In this document: piece by piece, positions 46,081 to 57,945 of the stretch | Position numbering within the stretch: position 1 is the stretch's first letter | Layout of the letters: each line of letters begins with the position of its first letter | Assembly (NCBI GenBank): GCA_021521415.1 | Contig: JAIQDT010004989.1 | Location: 62,001 to 126,000 of the forward strand | DNA: 64,000 nt | Direction: 5' to 3' | Source: Bidens hawaiensis | Lineage: Eukaryota; Streptophyta; Magnoliopsida; Asterales; Asteraceae | Position numbers and translations under genes: made by a program | Notes under the pieces: generated by a model | The model's database searches: none | The model's input: the letters and a program-made list of their open reading frames with translations, nothing else | What the model was told of the DNA's origin: nothing

Positions 46081-47295
46081 ATGGCTGGAAGAAACGCTGG
46101 ACACGGTCGTGGTAACATCAACTTAACCGCAGCAGAACTTCAGACCTTATTGAATGACCATGCGGCGACAGCACTAGCCGCACATGTTCAGAATCAAGCT
46201 GGAGGTCCAACTGGAACGTGTACCTTCAAGAACTACCTGGATTGCAAGCCCAATTCGTTTAAGGGCACTGAGGGAGCCATAGGTTTCCTGCGTTGGGCTG
46301 AGAAGGCCGAATCAGCTTTCGAGATGTGTAACTGTCCACCTACTAGTAGGATCAAATTTGCTACTGGAACACTGGAAGATTCTACTCTCACTTGGTGGAA
46401 TTCAAATGTGCAAATTCTTAGACTGGAATTAGCAAACACTATGAACTGGGAAGAGTTCAAGAACATGATGCGGGAAGAGTATTGTCCTAGAGAGGAAATA
46501 GCGAAGCTGGAATCTGAGTTTTGGTCATTGAAAATGGTGGGTTCCGAGATTGAATCCTACACCACTCGTTCTCACGAGCTAGCAGTAATGTGTCCACGGA
46601 CGGTAGACCCGCCGAGTAAGAGAATCGAGATGTATATCGATGGGCTGGTACCACAAATTCAGGGTACGGTGACGTCTTCTAAACCGGCTACAATTCAACA
46701 AGCGATACGGTTAGCTCATAAACTGACGGATCAGGCAGTGACCCAAGGTGCATTACCACCTAGAGGTTCGACCTCTAAAACCAGCGACAACCCGAGCACT
46801 AACAACAACAGCAACAACAACTCGATTAATGGAAAGAGGAAATTTGACAACACCAGGTACTCATCATCGAACCCCCCACAGCAACAACACTACCGTAAGC
46901 CCGAACTCACTCGGAGCTTCAACAATCAAGGTCCCAACAATAACAATAACGGCGGCGGGCAGGGTTCGAGCGGCTATACTGGGAAACACCCGAAATGCAA
47001 CAGGTGCAACTATCACCATGCTGGCCCGTGTGACCGTGTCAAGTGTCTGAGATGCGGAAAAATGGGCCATCAGGCCAAGGAATGTAGGGGAGACCTAGCG
47101 GCAAAGGGTGCTCCTAAACCACCCATGGCGACTAAAGGGTGTTTCGAGTGTGGTCAAGAGGGTTATTTCAGGAAGGATTGCCCCAAGCTAAAGCAGAATG
47201 AGAACAATGGAGGCAGCAGCAGTGGCGGAAGCAATGGTAAAGGTAGAGCTTTCGTCATTGGGTCCGGCCAAGCCCGCAGCGACCGTATGTGGTGA
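46081..47295 (+). CDS. CHR-C Gag (capsid, three zinc knuckles)
   Basis: A 404-codon open frame starting MAGRNAGHGRGN. The capsid part has TFKNYLDCKPNSFKG and LTWWNSNVQIL, then an Asn/Gln/Ser-rich linker (codons 240-300). Knuckles are CNRCNYHHAGPC, CLRCGKMGHQAKEC and CFECGQEGYFRKDC; in the third the His is Tyr. The natural reading into protease is lost because of a frameshift at about 47285, giving a premature end at TGA 47293-47295. This is the only undisturbed long Gag frame besides CHR-E. It could package RNA with enzymes supplied by another element, which is speculative. Confidence 0.8.
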   Translation: MAGRNAGHGRGNINLTAAELQTLLNDHAATALAAHVQNQAGGPTGTCTFKNYLDCKPNSFKGTEGAIGFLRWAEKAESAFEMCNCPPTSRIKFATGTLEDSTLTWWNSNVQILRLELANTMNWEEFKNMMREEYCPREEIAKLESEFWSLKMVGSEIESYTTRSHELAVMCPRTVDPPSKRIEMYIDGLVPQIQGTVTSSKPATIQQAIRLAHKLTDQAVTQGALPPRGSTSKTSDNPSTNNNSNNNSINGKRKFDNTRYSSSNPPQQQHYRKPELTRSFNNQGPNNNNNGGGQGSSGYTGKHPKCNRCNYHHAGPCDRVKCLRCGKMGHQAKECRGDLAAKGAPKPPMATKGCFECGQEGYFRKDCPKLKQNENNGGSSSGGSNGKGRAFVIGSGQARSDRMW

Positions 47296-47351
47296 CCGGT
47301 AAGTTTCCTGTAAACGACTGTTTTGCTTCTGTTTTTTTTTACACTGGAGCT
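47296..47351 (+). pseudogene. CHR-C protease stub
   Basis: In a shifted frame it reads VVTGKFPVNDCFASV then FFYTGA, where relatives have LFDTGAD. The catalytic Asp is Tyr, and a T-run (about 47331-47340) lies before it. The sequence then jumps to integrase. Confidence 0.75.
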
Positions 47352-48732
47352 TATAGGAGTTGAGAACTCTAGTGATGGACGAAGCACACAAATCCAGATA
47401 TTTTATCCATCCTGGCTCAGATAAATGTACCATGACTTAAAGGCACTTTACTGGTGGCCAAACATGAAAGCCGACATTGCCACCTACGTGAGCAAATGCT
47501 TGACTTGTGCAAGAGTCAAAATTGAATACCAGAAACCGTCTGGTCTGCTACAACAACCGGAACTTCCAACGTGGAAATGGGAACACCTTTCAATGGATTT
47601 CATCACGGGATTATCCAAAACACCGACGGGATGCGATACCATCTGGGTGATCGTTGACCGGTTGACTAAGTCTGCACACTTCTTAGCAATCAAAGAATCG
47701 GACAAAATGGAAAGATTGACTCGCATCTACATGAAAGAAGTAGTGTCTAGACACGGAGTGCCTGTCTCAATCATATCTGATCGAGATTCCCGTTTCACTT
47801 CGCATTTCTGGAAGTCACTGCAAAGCGCACTAGGCACCCGCCTTGATATGAGCACAGCCTACCATCCTCAGATGGATGGGCAAAGTGAGCGCACTATTCA
47901 GACCTTGGAGGACATGTTGCGTGCATGCGTGTTGGATTTCGGGAAAAGTTGGGAACCTCACTTACCTTTGGTAGAGTTTTCGTATAATAACAGCTACCAC
48001 GCAAGCATTAATGCAGCGCCGTTTGAAGCGTTGTACGGACGGAAGTGTCAATCACCTCTCTGCTGGGCAGAGATGGGTGATAGCCAAATCACTGGTCCAG
48101 AACTAGTACTTGAAACCTCTGAAAAGATTGTTCAAATCCGCAACCGTATGGCAGCAGCACGAGATCGCCAAAAGAGTTACGCCGACAAGCGTCGAAAGCC
48201 TCTAGAATTCCAAGTGAACGACCAAGTATTACTCAAAGTCTCACCTTGGAAAGGTGTGGTTCGCTTCGGGAAGCGAAACAAACTCAACCCACGATACGTT
48301 GGTCCCTACCGGATAACTGAGCGCATTGGTCCGGTGGCGTACCGACTGGATTTACCAACAGAACTCAGCAGTGTACACAATGTATTCCATGTATCAAACC
48401 TGAAGAAATGCCTATCCGATGAAACCCAAGCAGTCCCTTTGGACGAATTGTAAGTTGATGAACAACTACGCTTCATTGAAGAATCAGTCGAAGTTTTGGA
48501 TTGGGAAACCAAAACACTCAAGCACAACAAAATTCCAATCGTTAAGATTCGTTGGAACTCGAGACGTGGACCGGAGTTCACATGGGAACGCGAGGATCAA
48601 ATGATGAAAAAGTATCCTCACCTTTTTGAAGGGTTGACCAAACACCGAAAACCGCGAAACCCGTCAAACCGTCGAAATCACCAGAGGTATGAATTAAATT
48701 TCGGGACTAAATTTCTTTCTACTAGGGGATGA
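47352..48732 (+). pseudogene. CHR-C integrase with chromodomain-like tail
   Basis: Starts LRTLVMDEAHKSRYFIHPG, with one base lost near 47424. From 47425 the frame is open to 48732 except TAA at 48451-48453. The zinc finger (CLTCARVK), catalytic D, D, E ([24 protein letters not shown]) and the C-terminal [16 protein letters not shown] segment are intact. The Met at 47425 is not a true start. Only the frameshift and one stop separate it from a full integrase. Confidence 0.85.
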
Positions 48733-48824
48733 TATGACAAACTGAAAATTTTTCTTACTTTTTCAGACACTCACCGCGACTTGAGTCAAATTTTCGGGAC
48801 GAAAATTCTTTAACATGGGAATGA
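48733..48824 (+). other. CHR-C 3' UTR with degenerate PPT
   Basis: ACATGGGAATGA directly precedes the 3' LTR. A related ACTAGGGGATGATATGAC lies 90 bp upstream, like a second tract. Confidence 0.5.
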
Positions 48825-51476
48825 TGTGAAACTCGTCAATTTCAGGGTAACTCCGTTAATCCAAACTCCGTCAATTCAAACTTAAGATCACTTGATCTAT
48901 AACGCACATCTCATTACATTTAAAATAGACTTTTAAATGACGCTTGACAATTACTACATGTGTAGTCTTTCGGGATTGCACCGAAAAGCAAACGAGTTGA
49001 CGAAAATCATTGGTGAATAAACGAAAAACATCCAAAACAATAATTATGTGTTAGGCTTATGTGTTATTTGATAATATTATATAAAATGTTAACTCAAGAT
49101 GCAAACAAGTTACTTTAGGCAAGAAAAGTATTAATTAGAAGTTGAGGGGCCTTGATGTAACATGTTATTATTTAATAATAACAAAACCCTAGCTCTCTTT
49201 CCCCCTCTCTCTAACCCGATCGGCAGCCCTCCCCTCCCCTCTCTTTGCGACGGCAGCCAACACCCACCACCATATAACCTTCGTTTGATCTTGTTCTTCA
49301 TAATCGGAGCATCCCACACTCGTTTCTAAGCATCTCTCACGTTTCTCTTAGTTGTTTCTGCGTTTTTAAGGTATAAACATGAAACCCTAACTTTGTAAAT
49401 TATGTATTAAGTGTTTATGTGCTTGATTTTGATTAGAGGGTGATTGATTATGCGTTGGTTATTGATTGTGATGATCATATGTGATTTTGAACGGTGAAAG
49501 ATTTTTCAATCATTGATTTTTTGTAAACCCTAGAGGGTTACTACTGATTTTGATGAATAATTATGTTTATTACATGTTTGGAGATATGTCGTATGCTTAG
49601 GATGCATGTTTGACAATTGTTTGTGCTTGCTGAGTTTTGACAACTATCCTATGTATTTTACATGTTTAATTTTGATTTTGAATGGGTTAATCTAAAACAC
49701 TAGGTCACGAAATTGATGAATAAGATGAACTAGGGTTGATTTATGCTAGATGATGATTGATTATGTGTTTGTTATTGATATTGATGATCATATGTGATTT
49801 TGAACGGTGAAAGATTGTTGAATCATTGATTGTTTGTAAACCCTGGAGGGTTACTACTGATTTTTGTGATTAATTATGTTTATTGCATGTTGGAGTTATG
49901 TCGTATGCTTAGGATGCATGTTAGACGATTGTTTGTGCTTGCTGAGTTTTGACAGCAGAGATTGTTAAACTTGAACGACATGTAACTTGTTAAATATAAA
50001 AAGCAAACTGAGCTATTTATGAGTCTAAGAGGTAGTACTCTGAGTCTAGTTTCCAGAAAACCCAACCACGCCTAATTTGGAGGTGTTTTGGTTGCTCAAA
50101 CGATTTAAATGTGATTAAAGGTCAAAACTGGTACTGGACAGATTGTAAGTTATGTTTAGACAACTATAACTAAATGTTAAAATGGAAATTTGTCGAGGTT
50201 GTTAGCCCTAAAGTGTACCATGTTGAGTCTAGTTTCTATAAAGTCCAAAATTTTAATTTTTGGACGAGTAAAAGTTAACTTTTATTATTTTACAAAACTG
50301 AAGTGCAAATCTGAATTGTGAGACCTGCTGTTAGGTTGTTTTGTAATTATCATATCTCATGGACTACATGACTAAATGGGTTGGTTCCACTTCTGGAAGC
50401 TAACTTGTTGAGTTAAGAACCTAACCCAATTGGTCTTGCATTAGTTGGATTTTTCATTTAACGGGAATAACAAATAACATTCTGTTGCGCATGATTTTGA
50501 CTGCTGTGAGTTGCTCTAATGTTTTGATCATTGTGAGAAATCTATGAGGAATAAAAATACAATAAAATATGTTCTGGAAACCTAACTCATGTATGCTTTT
50601 GTGACGATTTTTGGTGAATTAATTGAGATGCTATGATCTGTTGAATAGAGTAATCTTTCAAGTAGAATTCTGTCTTGATGAAACTAGCTGCTGAACTTTG
50701 TGAAAATACATGAAACGTGCTAAGTACTAGATAATTGTTATGTTTTGACCAAATTGCCCTTGCGAGGAATAATTGCTAGTAATGTACAATATTAATACAT
50801 GATATGTAAGTAGTTGTTCACACATGTAACGTATCACGAATGTGTTCTTTGAGACACACACAATTCACAAACGAAACACGAAACGAATTTTATGCATAGG
50901 TAATATGTGCCGAGTCTAGAGACTCGATAATAGTTCCAACACTTAGAAAATCTCATTTGTTGTTTTAGAACGCTAGTGAGGATTTTTCTGTGATGCGCAT
51001 CCTTTGGTTTACTCGTTTTTGGAATTCTTCGCAAACAGTGAGTTTCACGTTTCCCCTTTTTAACTCTTTTAATCGCTTTTCACTTGGGGAAGAATACATA
51101 CTCCGAAACGCTTTTAGATTTTGTTATTAGATTATATATCACTTGTAAAGGCTAGGTGGCAAACGAAACAACTGAAGTCCTTCACACATCGAACCGTTTA
51201 GTATTGGATAATAGCGAGTCACTGTTGAGTAGTATTACTGGGTTTGACAAACCCCACCCAACGCTAAGCTCGACTGGAGGTCGAGAGGGTGTAATTTTTG
51301 CTAACACATTACCATGGTCGGGATAGACCTGGTGGCAAGGCACATGATAAACAGTCAGCTTCGGTGTCGAACACTTAGTAATACTTGCTTTATAGGCTAG
51401 CTACCTATAGATATATAATTGATTTAACACTATCTGGTAACGCAAAACGCTAAACGCAAAACGCTAAACGCAAACG
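48825..51476 (+). repeat. CHR-C 3' LTR, 3' end missing
   Basis: Begins TGTGAAACTCG and ends abruptly at GCTAAACGCAAACG, where the 5' LTR continues with CTTTATTG (44610). It carries two copies (about 49434-49640 and 49750-49950) of a block present once in the 5' LTR. It lacks FB-G. Confidence 0.88.
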
Positions 51477-51516
51477 TAAACGATGTACGAAGTTAGGACA
51501 ACTTCGCCATAGGCAA
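51477..51516 (-). repeat. Fragment of an FB-G arm at a deletion junction
   Basis: The sequence from GTAAACGATGTACG to GCCATAGGC equals the reverse complement of 44277-44315 in FB-G. It lies exactly between the truncated CHR-C LTR and COP-B sequence. Confidence 0.85.
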
Positions 51517-51736
51517 TAATAATATGTTTTCCGATAACAATTATACATTAATGGACTTTGATTATGTATTTATATGCTAACACTCTGTTTTTGTGTTTAG
51601 GTTATAAACTTGTTGAAGAGCAGGTTCTTGATGATTTCTCTCTCTTTCTTCTTCAATTTTATAACTTGAAATTTGTTAAAGTAATGAACTTTATGACTAA
51701 TTTTCATTTGAATACGTTTGATTGTGTTTTTCAGAT
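51517..51736 (+). other. COP-B spacer before ORF3 with splice-acceptor-like site
   Basis: AT-rich. The end reads TTGATTGTGTTTTTCAG, with AG at 51733-51734, two bases before the ORF3 ATG. It is pyrimidine-rich like a plant 3' splice site. A similar TTTAG at about 51600 is weaker. Confidence 0.5.
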
Positions 51737-52588
51737 ATGGAAGATAATAATCAACCGATGTATCCCTTTGAGCAGAAGCATAATATGTGTGTCATGTTAC
51801 AAGTCACTCTTGACAATGAGGAGGTGGCTATGATGATCACGTGGTTGTCAAGATCAAATGTACGTTTTGCCTTCACCGAGTGCCCAGTCATTTATAGAAA
51901 TCATTCACTTGATTTCTGGCCCTCAGCGAGACTGTATGATGATATAAATGGTCGAAGGATTGAAGCTACAGTGGCAAGAAAAGAAATTCGGATAACAGAA
52001 CGATTGATCAGAAGATGCTTGCAATTACACGATGACGACCACAATCCTATCAACTTCAATACTGATCACCTGCTGAAAATTTTTGAACAAACAATGGGAT
52101 ACCATGGAACAGTACACGATGGGCAATTTCAAAAGGGCATGTTCCCTATGATATACATATTTCTGATCCATCATGTGATTCAAGGATTTGCTCCGAGGAA
52201 GGGATCATGGACTCTGATGAGTCGTGACTTAGAAAAAACAACTGTTGTTATCATTTATGATCTACCATTCAACTTTTCCAAGATGGATTTCGAAGGAATG
52301 GTAGGAAATCTGAAGAAGTCTGAGAAGGATAGATTTCTGCAATATCCCAGATTTCTACAGATATTTTTCAACAGGGAGTTGCGTGATTTACCCACGATTG
52401 GCATTACTCATGTTCAGCAGAACCCCAACACGTACAAAAGAATTGTAAATACGGGGAGTGCCAATAGATTTAATCCAAACATTCCGTTTGAGATTTTGCC
52501 ATGGTTATTGAACCATGACTTGGATATTATGCCAGTTCCTGAGCTGAGCTCAGAGGAGGAAGAGGAGGTTGCTGAGTTGGAAGATGAA

Positions 52589-52631
<43 letters not shown>

Positions 52632-55600
52632 ATGAAGGAGGGGATGGAGGAGCCATGATGGTTGATGCACTTGATCAGAGGGAGAACCAACCTATACCAT
52701 CACCACCACATTCACCACTACTTATCCCAAACCAATCACAACATCAATCACCACAACCACAAGATCAAACCATCCAATCCCCAAACCAAATCTTGATCCA
52801 AAGCCGACCTGAAACATCAACACATACATCACCACCACCACAAACACCACCAACCAACAGCTCAATACATACAAATACTTTCATCCCTAGCCCACCCCAT
52901 AACCAATCACCACCCTAAAAAATTCCAACAACACAGCCAACACCTATCAATGCCCAAACCATACCTCAAACCACACAACAAACCTCAACCCCACCTGAAT
53001 CATCTACACCACACACATTGACCTTCAACCCAATAATCACTCAAACCACTACCCAAGACCAATCAGAACCTGACCCTTTCTCTACTTCACCACCAATAAC
53101 CTCTCCTACTGGAACCTATCAGTCTCAAAGATACTTAGATCTGATGTTGGAAAATGCAAAGTTAAAGGAAAGAAATGAAGAGGTAACAAAAGAGAATGTG
53201 ATGATACCAGATCAGTTGGCCTACGCAATGATGAAGATTAAAACCCTGGAGCAGGATGTTGAGAAGACCTCAGCTGCCCCAAAACAGGAGGAGAATATAA
53301 TTGAGCCAACTGATGCTATTGTCAATATGGATGATGTAGTGATGGAGGTTGCAGGAGTGAATGTTGATGGGTTGACAAGTATTATGAATGCTTATGATGA
53401 TGAGGAGGAGAGTGAAGAAAGAAGGATGGAGGATGATGAGTATGAAGGTGATAAGTTTGATGTAGGAGAAGAAAATTATGATGTAAATAATGAAATAATG
53501 AATGTTGTTTGGAGTGAGGAGGAAGATAATGAAGAGGAGACAGAGGATGAAATTGAAAACACAAATGATGAAGAAAATGTGGCTACCACTGATGTGGTCA
53601 CTAATGTTCTAACAAAAACTCAAACTGCTGTAATCAATGAAGGGAATACTGCTACTGAAGAGCCTATTACTGAAACTAAACAATCTGAGAGCTCCAAGAG
53701 GGTAGAGTATGATTGAGAGTTGGAAACACTTGAAAAGGAAATTGATGATTTTGAACAATCTGAAAATGAAGAAGATGTATAGAGAAGATTGGAAAAATAA
53801 AAAGCAAAGGTTTATGATGAAGAGCCTATTAAGGCAAATCCTGAGAAAGAAATTCTGTTTAAAGAAGATGAAGAAGTTGTTGCTGCTGCAAGAAGACAAT
53901 TTGAAAACATTATGAGAGAGTTAAGGGACAGAGAAATACTAGCCCAAACCTTGACTCCTCAGGAGATAGCAGAGCAGGAAGCTTTGATCAATCAAGCCAA
54001 TGTTGCCAAAATGATAAATGAAGAAGAGGCTGATGATCAAGAGGTTATTGAAGTTTTGATTAAGTTGAAAAGAGTTGAGGAAGTAGACAAATCTTTGGCC
54101 ATGGTGTTAAGCAAGTTTCAAACTCAAAGTCAACCTGAAAAAGAATCAACTGAAACTGCTGAGCCAACCAATGTGAATATGGACTTAAATGTGGAAGAAG
54201 AAATTGGTGAAATTATTGCCTCAATGGCTGCAAAGAAATGGGCTCAACAAATTGAAGAAGATATCAGACAAAACCTAGATGAATGGGAGTGTGTGGATGA
54301 TCCTAAATATGGAAAGAAATACTCAAGAAAAAGGGATGAACCAGACTCATTTAAACAAGCTGAAAGAGCTGAGTTTGCCAAAAAGGGTAAATGGGATGAT
54401 CATAACAAATATTTTGTAGAAACCCCTGATGATGAGGCAAGCCCAATAAGGGCAATACCTTTGCAAAACTTAAGTCCTGAAAAACATATGCAAGGAGTTC
54501 CAAATGTGCCAATCCCTGAAAATCCAACTCCTGATGAACAAAAAATAGATGTTGTATATGAAACAACTAAGAAGGAGGATGATTCTGGTGAAAATGATGA
54601 TAACATTGATGATGATCAGGGAAAGGGTGCTGAAACTTCTAATGTAATGTCCCCACAAGTTACAGTGACTGATGAACATAGGACAAACATTGAGCAAAGC
54701 CTTTTGGATGCTAAAAGGAAAAATCCTTTGATTGTGAAATTGAGAAGCTATGGCATAAGCTTTGAGAGCTTAGCTGATTTGAATGATGATGAACTGGAAA
54801 AAAGATTGAACAAAGAAAGAGATACAATTGAGAGTTTAATACAACAGAAGAACAGAGAGGCCCAAAAATACAGAGATTATTTAAGAACACATGGTTACTC
54901 TGAAAAAGATCTATCTCACTTAAAGGTTGACAAGTTGAGAGAAGCCTATGAAGACAAAAGGGAAGAGATAAAAGAAAAATTTGTTAAAGAATATGAAGAG
55001 GCTAAAAAGCTTGAAGCCTTAAAAGAAAAATTTGGAGGAAAATGTGGTTATCTATTGGAGAGAGGAATGACACCCAGGATGATTGATTGCTTAGAAAAGG
55101 ATGCAATTAAAGCACTCTATAACAAAATAAAAAGAAAAGAAAAATTGAAGGAGTTGCTGCAAACTAAACCATCCAGTGATAAACAAAAGGGGTCAAAGCA
55201 AGAAAAAGAAATAGAAAGATTTAAAGAGTATCTGAGAATGCACAACTACTCTGAAACAGATTTGAATAACTACAGTAATCAGTGATCTCTACAGTAAAAC
55301 CAAAGATGCTGAAAAGGAGATGGAATTCGAGAAAGCCAAGCTGAAAACTACTACTGAAAAGGAAAGACATGAAAAGATCTATAGCAAATATAGGGGAATG
55401 TACAAATTCCTGATAGAACATGCAGAACATTAAATGTTGTGGAATCAATGACAAAAGAATTAGTTGAAAAGGAGTACAAATATTTAAAAAGAAAAATTCA
55501 GAAGGAAGAAAAAGAAAGACAGCCTGAGCCTCCCATAAAGAAGAGAAAATTAATAACTTTGAGGCAGAAACAACAGGTTGAAAAAGAAAAATCAATAGAA

Positions 55601-56817
55601 GCAACTACTGTCGAAACCCCAATGCCAGAGGAAGCAAAGCCTGAACAAGAAGATGAACCTGTAATTCCTTGGGAAAATGATTAAAATTTTAAGGGGTATA
55701 ATGATAAACCGAGGGGAATGGATGAAGCCACTTTTAATGCCTTAGAAAAGGAGGACTTGAAAGAACTTTTCTACATACAAAAGGCATAATGGGAAAAGGT
55801 TATGTTGGAGGGTGAGAATCCAAGAAGCTTTGTTCAAGGAAGATTTGTGCCTGCAGGGCTAATGAGTAATCCAAGAATAGTCAACATGATTATGAAATTT
55901 GTGGATGAAGCAGGTCTAAACTATGCAGAACTTATCATATATCCAGCTGAGATGGTCAAATCCACTTACATGAATGTTTTCAATATGTCAAGGCCTAGAA
56001 AACCAATGAAGTCTATACCATTTAGGCCTCCTGTCTCAAGAAGGCACATGGCAGCAGACAGAGGAGAATCTAGTAGAACTGGATCCCAAAGAACAACAAG
56101 ACCACAATCCAGTGTAGATATTCCAAGATCTCTCTACTATGATTTAGTCTCTGAGTCGTTAAAAGTGATTATGGAAAGCAGACTAATGAGAGACATAGTC
56201 ATTAGAAGTGATTTTGCTGAATTCACTGAAGAGTAGTTTGAGAGAATGGCTACACTTACTCTTTATGATTATAGAGACAGAAGCAAGTTGGTAGGAAGAC
56301 AGTAAAATGATCTATCCAAATTCCTGAGAGATGAAGCTGACAGGGGATTCCCATTTTTAAAAGAAAAGAAAAGCTGGAAAATGACTCAACTTGACAAGGC
56401 AAGGAGGATTGCAAAGATGAAAAAGATGTCAAGTGCTGAATTGAATTACAAATTGAGGGTCAAAGAAAAGAACCCAGTGTCAAACATGAATACATGTATA
56501 AGCTCTGAAAGAAGAATGACACGTCCAAATTACACAGTACATAATAATGGAATCATAGCTGAATTGAATATAAAGAAAACAATGACCATTATGTTCTCAG
56601 AAACTCAGATGGGCTTATTTTGGGGATAATTAAAAGAGATGAAGATCTGACCTACTTTCATAATGAAGATTTAATGGATATAAGGGATATGGTCACTCCT
56701 GAAAGTCACACTCACTACCAAATTCTTGATATTTTTAAGCTAAGAGCTGCATCAGTAATGGTTGACAGAAGACAAGCTGCCTACAATGATTGTGAATCGA
56801 AGGCAAGCCGCTCATAA
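51737..56817 (+). pseudogene. COP-B ORF3: giant third ORF, in-frame stops
   Basis: Almost all coding-looking sequence from ATG 51737 to 56629 is in one frame, about 1630 codons, broken by stops (52916, 53714, two near 53780-53800, 55283, 55682, 56234 and others); 56620-56817 is shifted. The N-terminal domain (about 230 residues: RRIEATVARKEIRITERLIR, MGYHG, FNFSKMDFEGMVGNLKK, RFLQYPRFLQIF) is homologous to COP-A ORF3. Then an Asp run (52583-52627), a Pro/Ser/Thr/His-rich linker, long acidic stretches and Lys/Glu-rich coiled-coil-like segments follow. Near 55802-56236 a compact segment with NPRIVNMIMKFVDEAGLNYAEL is seen. It lies where SIRE-type elements carry an env-like ORF, but no membrane segment is obvious. 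Confidence 0.75.
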
Positions 56818-57008
56818 TGCAAAGAAAAGACAAGATTCTTAGAATAAGCTTTATTTGGTAATGTCTTCGGACACTCTTTGATTATGTAATTTGTTTATGA
56901 TTTTTTTTATATTTAAAAGTTACTTTTGATTTGATGTGTATTTTACCTATATGTAAGTAACCATAGAGGTGTTTCGGGACAGCTGAGGTGTTCCAATCTA
57001 GGAAAGAT
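56818..57008 (+). other. COP-B 3' UTR and PPT
   Basis: Noncoding; ends AATCTAGGAAAGAT immediately before the LTR, a weak purine tract. Confidence 0.6.
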
Positions 57009-57945
57009 TGTTGAGTCAAGATTTGACCTAAAACTGTTTACAAGGAAGATTGGAATCTTCTCAACCTCCTCAAATATTGTTAAGTATGGAACCGGGCACA
57101 CCTGAGACATCCGAGCAAGGTTTTACTTAGCCGGGCAGGATATTTGGCCTATCGGGCAAGGTTATCTTCTTGAAGTCTTCTTTAGAGGATATCTGGCAGG
57201 GTTCACTCTTTAGTGTTTACCCGGGCAGGGTTCACTATTTAGTGTATACCCAGGCATGGTTCTCTATATCAAGCAGGTTTGTTCTTCATAGCCCAGTAAG
57301 GTTTACTTCAGAGTAAGCTCTTGGCTAACCAAGCTCATAAAACCAAGTGATTGGAAGATCGGGCAAGGTATTCATTAATAATACAGTGGTTCGGGTAAGC
57401 TTGATGTGTAATGAAATATCTCAAGTAACATCGGGTAGGGTTCAACTCTAGCTGGGTACAGTGCTCCCAAGCACACTTTGCTAATAAGCTAATCCCAAGC
57501 AAGGAGTTGATGGGACCATTGAAGAACAAGGTTGCTAGTTAGTTTATGTCGGGCAAAGTATGATATAATCAAGAAGATTGAAGTCTACCTGGTGAGTATT
57601 TTCCTTTGGAAAATACTCCAAGTAAAGCACACTTATGTCACACCCCGGTCGTAATTGGCGGAAAAACCGAGGTGTGGCGACGGGGTCGTGATTGATTGAG
57701 CACAATAGATTTAAAAGTCTAAATGCATAAACTTAAAACATGTCAACATTACAACAATTTAACAAGTAGCAAATACGTTCCATTACAACAGATAATGCTA
57801 ACATCAATCCTAAATGTCTTCCATCTAAGGCCTCTATCAGCTATTTGCTACTTCCTGCTTCATTTCCTGAAAACATGTAACAAAAGCGTCAACTACATAA
57901 AGTAGATGAGTGAATTCATAGGTTTAAGGAAAAAGGGATTATACA

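Larger units (their letters stand above)
41528..51476 (+). mobile_element. CHR-C: deleted chromovirus (gag and integrase only)
   Basis: LTRs at 41528-44955 and 48825-51476 (3' end missing), initiator-Met PBS, ORF0, gag, protease start, integrase with chromodomain-like tail. About 2 kb of protease, RT and RNase H is missing between 47351 and 47352 compared with CHR-E. The left flank is AAGAA; the right flank is lost with the LTR end. The 5' LTR carries FB-G. It is a relative of G1 by ORF0, gag start and LTR end. Confidence 0.9.

Noticed and set aside
52414..52656. Poly-Ser minus-strand ORF
   Set aside because: Shadow of the GAT repeat encoding the Asp run in COP-B ORF3.
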